A stretch of 12,783 nt of DNA. Source: an uncultured Prevotella sp. (lineage in GTDB: Bacteria; Bacteroidota; Bacteroidia; Bacteroidales; Bacteroidaceae). The position numbers and the translations under genes were made by a program. The DNA is taken from the NCBI GenBank assembly GCA_900551055.1, contig URUK01000054.1, positions 1 to 12,783 of the forward strand, given 5' to 3'. Positions 9,131 to 12,783 of the stretch are shown piece after piece (the first letter of the stretch is position 1; every line of letters starts with the position of its first letter). The notes under the pieces were generated by a model, which was given only the letters and a program-made list of their open reading frames with translations, made no database searches and was not told the DNA's origin.

Positions 9131-9300
9131 AATTAAGAATTAAGAGTTAAGAATTAAGAAAGCTGCGCTTTGGGAAATCAAGAGTTAAGAGTTAAGAATT
9201 AAGAAAGCTGCGCTTTGGGAAATCAAGAGTTAAGAGTTAAGAATTAAGAAAGCCGTCTAAAAGGCATATTTTCTTAATTCTTAACTCTTAATTCTTAATT
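9131..9300. repeat. 45-bp tandem repeat plus inverted arm between amt and asnB
   Basis: Two full 45-bp units (about 9141-9185 and 9186-9230) and a partial third (9231-9252) each contain the run TTAAGAGTTAAGAATTAAGA followed, in the full units, by AGCTGCGCTTTGGGAAATCA. The outer arms 9131-9161 and 9270-9300 are perfectly complementary over 31 bp. The repeat fills the whole gap: it overlaps the amt stop codon (9299-9301) and ends 3 bp before the asnB ATG. Heptad units are AATTAAG and AGTTAAG. Confidence 0.9.
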
Positions 9301-10657
9301 AATTATATGCGCTCTCTCCGTGTTCGTATATGTCAAGCCCCTCCTCTTCAACGCGCTTGTCAACGCGGATGCCTACGAGGCGGTCAACAATCTTGTAAAG
9401 GATGAACGTCACCACCGCGCTGAACGCCACCGAAACGAGCGTTGCAACGACCTGAACCCACAGCTGATGCCAGTCGCCGTATAGCGCGCCTTCAGCCCCG
9501 CCGTCGCCTGTAACGAACTGCGTTGCGAACACGCCGGTGAGTATCGAACCAACGATACCGCCGATACCGTGTACTCCGAAAGCGTCGAGCGCGTCGTCAT
9601 ACTTGAACTTCTGCTTTACAACAGCTACCATGAAGAAGCAAATAATGGGGGTTATCAGGCCGATGCAAAACGCTCCGAGCAGCCCCGTCGAGCCTGCGGC
9701 CGGCGTTATGGCGACAAGTCCGGCCACGGCTCCGGTGCATGCTCCAACGGTGGTAGGCTTCTTGTTGAACAGCCAGTCAATGGCCATCCACACCACGGCA
9801 GCCGTCGCCGTGGCGACATGTGTCACCATAAAGGCGTTCGCCGCAAGGCCGTCGGCGGCCAGACCGCTGCCCGCATTGAATCCGAACCATCCCAACCAAA
9901 GGAACGAAGTGCCAAGGAACACGAACGTGATGTTGTGCGGCGTGATGGGATGTCCTGCCTTGTAGTCCTCCCTCTTGCCGATAAGCAATGCCATAACCAG
10001 TGCCGAGATACCGGCATTGATGTGTACGACGGTGCCTCCGGCGAAGTCGATTGCGCCCATCTCCTGCAAGAAGCCGCCGCCCCAAACCCAGTGGGCCATG
10101 GGGAAATAGGCCAGCACCGTCCACAGCACGATGAACAACATATAGCCCTTGAACTTAATTCTCTCCGCGAAAGCGCCCAGTATCAGGGCGGGCGTTATCA
10201 GCGCGAACATGCACTGGAACATGACAAATACCAGTTCGGGGATGCCCGTAGCCGTGACGGTTGACGGCGTTATGCCGCACAGGAACGCCTTGTCGAAGCC
10301 GCCGATGACGGCGAACAGGGGGTTGCCGGAGTCCTTGAAACCGGTGCCGAAGGCCCACGTATAGCCGATGGCGACCCACAAGATGCTGATTACCCCGACA
10401 ATAAGCATTGTCTGCATGATGATGCTAAGCACGTTCTTCTGCCTGACAAGGCCTCCGTAGAACAGTGCGATGCCCGGAATGGACATCAGCAGCACCAATA
10501 CCGTGGCGGTAATCATCCACGCCGTGTTGCCGCTGTCGAGCACGGGTGTGGCGGTGTCCGCCATCGCCGCCGTCGCCGACAGAAAGGCCGAAAGCGCCGT
10601 AAGGGCAACCCTCCGGCCGGTCAAATATTTCATAACATGCTTTCCCATAATCTTCAT
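9299..10657 (-). CDS. amt: Amt/MEP/Rh-family ammonium transporter
   Basis: 452 residues with a probable cleaved signal peptide (hydrophobic stretch about 16-33, ending AAMA) ahead of 11 expected transmembrane helices. It moves ammonium across the inner membrane. Family hallmarks are visible: PGIALFYGGLVRQKN (61-75), DFAGGTVVH (204-212) with the substrate-site Asp204 and pore His212, and DAFGVHGIGG (358-367) with the second pore His363. The C-terminal tail GLDIYEHGESAYN is the conserved cytoplasmic segment that docks with PII. The glnK gene lies 61 bp upstream on the same strand, the classic arrangement for PII-gated Amt proteins. I chose the ATG at 10657; Met4 and Met9 are alternative starts. 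The stop codon is embedded in the repeat that precedes asnB. Confidence 0.95.
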   Translation of the reverse strand: MKIMGKHVMKYLTGRRVALTALSAFLSATAAMADTATPVLDSGNTAWMITATVLVLLMSIPGIALFYGGLVRQKNVLSIIMQTMLIVGVISILWVAIGYTWAFGTGFKDSGNPLFAVIGGFDKAFLCGITPSTVTATGIPELVFVMFQCMFALITPALILGAFAERIKFKGYMLFIVLWTVLAYFPMAHWVWGGGFLQEMGAIDFAGGTVVHINAGISALVMALLIGKREDYKAGHPITPHNITFVFLGTSFLWLGWFGFNAGSGLAADGLAANAFMVTHVATATAAVVWMAIDWLFNKKPTTVGACTGAVAGLVAITPAAGSTGLLGAFCIGLITPIICFFMVAVVKQKFKYDDALDAFGVHGIGGIVGSILTGVFATQFVTGDGGAEGALYGDWHQLWVQVVATLVSVAFSAVVTFILYKIVDRLVGIRVDKRVEEEGLDIYEHGESAYN

Positions 10658-10690
10658 TTTTAATGTTTTACCTTAAAAAACGTTGGAATT

Positions 10691-10725
10691 TTCACTCTTC
10701 ACTTTTCATTCCTCTCTCTCATTTT
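10691..10725. repeat. CACTCTT-type heptad-like repeat at the glnK stop codon
   Basis: The run TTCACTCTTCACTTTTCATT followed by CCTCTCTCTC resembles the right arm of the inverted repeat inside miaB (6515-6545). On the minus strand it reads as GTGAAGA-like units beginning at the glnK TGA (10719-10721), so it lies in the glnK-amt intercistronic gap of the transcript. Confidence 0.45.
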
Positions 10726-11075
10726 TCCTGCTCCGCGTTGTACAGGGCGATGTCGCCGCGCTCGCCGGTGCGTATGCGCACAGCGTCGTCAACAGGCATT
10801 ATGAATATGCGCCCGTCGCCTATCTCGCCCGTCTGGGCGGCCTTCAGGATGGCCCTGACCGACTTCTCCACATTCTTGTCGCGCACGACGAGCGACACGA
10901 GGGTGCGCTCTATCGAGCTGGTGTCATACACAATGCCACGGTATATGCGCCCCTGCCGCGCCTTGCCGTTGCCGCGCACGTCGTAATACGAGAACCACTC
11001 GATGTCGGCTTCAAGCAAAGCCTTCTTCACGTCCTCAAACCTTGACTTGCGGATGATTGCTTCAATCTTTTTCAT
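10719..11075 (-). CDS. glnK: PII nitrogen-regulatory protein (GlnB/GlnK family)
   Basis: 118 residues, a normal PII length. PII trimers sense ATP/ADP and 2-oxoglutarate, and those encoded beside amt usually bind and close the ammonium channel. MKKIEAIIRKSRFEDVKKAL is the usual first strand and helix. RGNGKARQGRIYRGIVYD (34-51) is the T-loop, one residue shorter before YRG than in E. coli GlnB, with Tyr50 aligning with the uridylylated Tyr51. QTGEIGDGRIF (81-91) is the B-loop and RIRTGE (100-105) the C-loop. A consensus promoter lies about 60 bp upstream in the divergent region. I use glnK because of the amt linkage; whether the Tyr is modified here cannot be told. Confidence 0.93.
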   Translation of the reverse strand: MKKIEAIIRKSRFEDVKKALLEADIEWFSYYDVRGNGKARQGRIYRGIVYDTSSIERTLVSLVVRDKNVEKSVRAILKAAQTGEIGDGRIFIMPVDDAVRIRTGERGDIALYNAEQEK

Positions 11076-11136
11076 AACATTCTCGCTTTTTGTTATATAA
11101 ATAATGAATATCCTACCGAAAGGAAATATTTTTCTG

Positions 11137-11167
11137 CAAAATTATATCTTTTTGACATTCAAAACAA
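11137..11167 (-). promoter_or_regulatory. promoter of glnK-amt-asnB
   Basis: On the minus strand TTG (11167-11165) is followed after 20 bp by TAATTTTG (11144-11137), an exact Bacteroidetes promoter fit. The spacer contains the perfect dyad TTTTGA-ATG-TCAAAA. The start site would be near 11130, giving a leader of about 55 nt. No internal consensus promoter was found ahead of amt or asnB. Confidence 0.72.
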
Positions 11168-11187
11168 GTTTATTTGAACACTTTGTA

Positions 11188-11221
11188 ATGACAAAATACA
11201 CCATGTTTACAGTTTTGTCAT
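11188..11221. promoter_or_regulatory. candidate operator dyad upstream of the glnK promoter
   Basis: ATGACAAAA (11188-11196) and TTTTGTCAT (11213-11221) are perfect 9-bp inverse complements separated by 16 bp. A near copy of the same half-site, TTTTGACAT, lies inside the glnK promoter spacer (11150-11158). The dyad begins about 20 bp upstream of the -33 element, a place where an activator could bind. Confidence 0.4.
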
Positions 11222-11455
11222 AAAACGAACGGTTTTAACTTCAATCTGAAATAATTACCGTTAAAAACACATCCGGATGTAAGCAAGGCGACGTTCCGCC
11301 GAAAATAATCACATAAATTTACGACTGACGGCACACAACTTACACTTTAAAACATTTGATTACAATTCTGATTGCATTTTGAAAGACAATCACACAAATA
11401 AAGAAACATCAGTAAGACAAACATGAAAAGTTAAAGAATATTGTCAGCAAGCTAC

Positions 11456-11485
11456 TTGTTTTACTTTCAAAATGCTGTAATTTTG
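11456..11485 (+). promoter_or_regulatory. promoter of the porin-like gene
   Basis: TTG (11456-11458), a 19-bp spacer, then TAATTTTG (11478-11485). Transcription should begin near 11492, leaving a leader of about 75 nt. The sequence is nearly the same as the glnK promoter on the opposite strand: ACTTGTTTT, TCAAAA and TAATTTTGC appear in the same order and almost the same spacing. Confidence 0.72.
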
Positions 11486-11525
11486 CCGACAGAAGAAGCA
11501 AAATAACACTTCAAGAGCCAATCAC

Positions 11526-11540
11526 CTGCCATCGTGGCAG
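11526..11540 (+). promoter_or_regulatory. small hairpin in the leader of the porin-like gene
   Basis: CTGCCA and TGGCAG flank a TCG loop, forming a 6-bp perfect stem about 28 bp ahead of the ATG. It lies inside the predicted untranslated leader. It has no T run and is not a terminator; it could influence mRNA stability or translation, but nothing more can be said. Confidence 0.35.
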
Positions 11541-11568
11541 ACGTTAGTTATGTATAATATAAATAGGT

Positions 11569-12285
11569 ATGGTTATGAAAAATCTGGTAATGAAAGCGAT
11601 GACGGCCGCGATGTTGTGCGGCATGGCCGCACCGACTGCGGCGCAAGAGAGAATTGAAGCCACGGTGCAGGCCGACGTAGTGAGCCGCTACATCTGGCGC
11701 GGACAGGACTTGGGCGAGGTAAGCCTGCAACCGACACTCGGCCTCGCGTACAAAGGACTGTCGCTGACGGCATGGGGCAACATCGGCCTTTCAGACCCGT
11801 CGGACACCGAAGAGTTTGACCTTACGCTGGCATACAGCATCGGGGGCTTTAACATCGGTGTGACCGACTACTGGTTCAACAAGCCCTACGACCGATACTT
11901 CAGCTACGCGGCGCACGAGACTTCACACGTGTTCGAGGCCAACATCGGCTACGACTTCGGCCCTGTGGCCGTGCAGTGGTACACCAACTTCGCAGGCAAC
12001 GACGGCCTCAACAAGAGCGGCAAGCGCGCATACTCGTCGTACTTCGAGGTGAGCGCGCCGTTCAGGCTTGCCGGATGCGACTGGACGGCGGCCGTGGGTG
12101 CAGTGCCTTACGCCACGAGTTTCTACTCAAAGGCCAACGGTTTCGCCGTCACCAACGTATCAGTAAGGGCAACAAAAGATGTCAGGATAACAAAAACATT
12201 CAGCCTGCCGCTGTTCGCCGGAGTAACGGCCAACCCCAGTACGGAGAAGGCTTACATGGTGTTCGGCTTCACATTGCGCCCGTAA
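11569..12285 (+). CDS. TorF-family putative porin (outer-membrane beta-barrel protein)
   Basis: 238 residues. A signal peptide (hydrophobic core about 9-22, cleavage near PTAAQ, residues 22-26) exports it. The mature protein starts with amphipathic strands and the motif VVSRYIWRGQDLGEVSLQPT, seen in the TorF/gcw_chp group of putative porins. Alternating aromatic and small residues (LSLTAWGNIGLS, FNIGVTDYWF, FGPVAVQWYTNF) fit about eight or more beta strands, and the C-terminus AYMVFGFTLRP resembles an outer-membrane barrel terminus, though it ends in Pro, not Phe. Its own consensus promoter faces away from glnK-amt, and glnN follows on the same strand, so a role in uptake of a small nitrogen compound is plausible but inferred. 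Met3 is an alternative start. Confidence 0.8.
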   Translation: MVMKNLVMKAMTAAMLCGMAAPTAAQERIEATVQADVVSRYIWRGQDLGEVSLQPTLGLAYKGLSLTAWGNIGLSDPSDTEEFDLTLAYSIGGFNIGVTDYWFNKPYDRYFSYAAHETSHVFEANIGYDFGPVAVQWYTNFAGNDGLNKSGKRAYSSYFEVSAPFRLAGCDWTAAVGAVPYATSFYSKANGFAVTNVSVRATKDVRITKTFSLPLFAGVTANPSTEKAYMVFGFTLRP

Positions 12286-12326
12286 GCGCAACCATCTGAA
12301 AATCAAAACGTTACAAACAACATTGC

Positions 12327-12363
12327 AAAAGGTGGCCTTTTGGCCTGCAAAAGGCCACCTTTT
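12327..12363 (+). terminator. hairpin terminator after the porin-like gene
   Basis: AAAAGGTGGCCTTTTG (12327-12342) and CAAAAGGCCACCTTTT (12348-12363) are perfect 16-nt complements around a 5-nt loop, with the right arm ending in a T run. It lies 41 bp beyond the stop. A decayed second copy follows at about 12370-12410. Confidence 0.75.
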
Positions 12364-12369
12364 ACCGGC

Positions 12370-12410
12370 TGAAAGGCCACGTTTTACAACGTAAAAGACC
12401 GCCTTTCGCA
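12370..12410. repeat. imperfect second hairpin related to the preceding terminator
   Basis: AAAGGCCACGTTTTAC and GTAAAAGACCGCCTTT pair imperfectly: both ends match and the middle does not. The GGCCAC and AAAAG wording echoes the terminator at 12327-12363, so it is probably a duplicated and diverged copy. Confidence 0.4.
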
Positions 12411-12466
12411 AACCGGGCGGACAGGACGCAGCTATAAAGCGGCATCTGATTAAACGCAGCTAACCA

Positions 12467-12499
12467 AGCCCCATCCCTACTGAAGGGTTAGGGCGGGCG
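12467..12499. repeat. GC-rich C-run/G-run segment upstream of glnN
   Basis: CCCCATCCCT, a short ACTGA turn, then AGGGTTAGGGCGGGC. It resembles the segment at 111-142 in layout. It lies about 30 bp before the glnN start, where a fold could matter for translation, but no consensus promoter is visible anywhere in the 245-bp gap. Confidence 0.35.
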
Positions 12500-12530
12500 A
12501 CAAAAATAACGACAAACAAACTTTAACGAC

Positions 12531-12783
12531 ATGACAAACTTAAGATTTAACGTGGTAGAAGAGGCTTTCAAGAAGAAGCCGCTCGAAGTCGTAACGCCGA
12601 TGGAACGCCCGTCGGAGTATTTTGGAAAAAACGTGTTCAACCGCGCAAAGATGTACAAATACCTGCCGCCGTCGGTCTACGAGACGATGATTGACGTAAT
12701 CGACAACGGCGCACAGCTCGACCGCTCAATAGCCGACGCCGTGGCGGCGGGCATGAAGCAGTGGGCCGAAGAGAACGGAGTGA
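12531..12783 (+). CDS. glnN: type III glutamine synthetase (GSIII), 5' end only
   Basis: The first 84 codons are present and the frame is open at the window edge; GSIII proteins are about 700 residues or more. The start MTNLRFNVVEEAFKKKPLEV, then PSEYFGKNVFNRAKMYKYLP and SIADAVAAGMKQWAEENGV, closely follows the N-terminus I recall for the Bacteroides GSIII (S-Y/D-Y...HVF-R-KM-YLP, then IA-GMK-WA). The enzyme joins ammonia to glutamate using ATP and forms large double-ring complexes in the cytoplasm. The catalytic motifs are beyond the edge. Its position after the porin-like gene and near glnK-amt fits ammonium assimilation. No promoter was found in front of it, so it may be reached by read-through from the porin-like gene or have a non-consensus promoter. 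Confidence 0.88.
   Translation, partial: MTNLRFNVVEEAFKKKPLEVVTPMERPSEYFGKNVFNRAKMYKYLPPSVYETMIDVIDNGAQLDRSIADAVAAGMKQWAEENGV

Larger units (their letters stand above)
11076..11568. promoter_or_regulatory. divergent control region between glnK and the porin-like gene
   Basis: This AT-rich 493-bp gap contains no gene. It holds an outward-facing promoter at each side (11137-11167 and 11456-11485), a 9-bp dyad (11188-11221), a TGATTG/CAATCA dyad (11369-11392), a 12-bp inverted repeat linking 11374-11385 with 11464-11475, and a small leader hairpin (11526-11540). It probably coordinates ammonium uptake genes with the porin-like gene. Confidence 0.65.

Noticed and set aside
9131..9252. 45-bp repeats as a possible CRISPR array
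   Set aside because: The whole 45-bp unit is repeated, including what would be the spacer, so there are no distinct spacers and no cas genes nearby.
7345..9300. Invertible promoter or recombinase-driven phase switch around asnB
   Set aside because: No consensus promoter lies between the arms and no serine or tyrosine recombinase gene is in the window; only general recombination is plausible.

Overview
The window looks like a chromosomal segment from a Bacteroidales bacterium, most likely a fairly GC-rich member of the Prevotellaceae. The pointers are the gene families (bacterial GH3, DUF3108 exported protein, class A beta-lactamase of the CfxA/CepA kind, type III glutamine synthetase), promoters of the Bacteroidetes form TTG-N19-21-TAnnTTTG instead of sigma70 boxes, and intergenic regions filled with short-period degenerate repeats. 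No rRNA, tRNA, CRISPR array, transposase or phage gene is visible.

Left half (1-7294), all plus strand. A promoter at 338-369 drives a GH3-family protein (396-1919). Its stop overlaps the start of a large Ig-like-domain lipoprotein (1909-3927). A DUF3108 exported protein (3999-4811) follows, then, with zero spacing, a class A serine beta-lactamase (4812-5678), and then miaB (5848-7233), the tRNA methylthiotransferase. A strong palindromic terminator closes miaB.

Right half (7345-12783) is a nitrogen-assimilation block. On the minus strand, glnK (PII), amt (ammonium transporter) and asnB (glutamine-hydrolysing asparagine synthetase) form a probable operon in that order. Divergent from it are a TorF-like outer-membrane beta-barrel protein (11569-12285) and the 5' end of a type III glutamine synthetase gene, glnN, which runs off the window at 12783. 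The 490-bp divergent region carries two strikingly similar promoters facing outward, plus several dyads that could be operators. The logic would be: outer-membrane channel, inner-membrane ammonium channel gated by PII, then glutamine and asparagine synthesis.

The most unusual layer is the repeat content. At least four families of degenerate 7- to 9-bp-period repeats occupy most gaps and also enter coding sequence. An imperfect inverted repeat of GTGAAGA-type heptads is translated in frame inside miaB. A 9-bp-period repeat is translated as the N-terminal extension of the lipoprotein. Between amt and asnB, a 45-bp tandem repeat and its inverted partner could form mutually exclusive hairpins ending 3 nt before the asnB start codon. 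asnB also lies between two exact 35-bp direct repeats. I found no complete, clearly new multi-gene system; the repeat/attenuator-like structure and the divergent nitrogen control region are the best leads.
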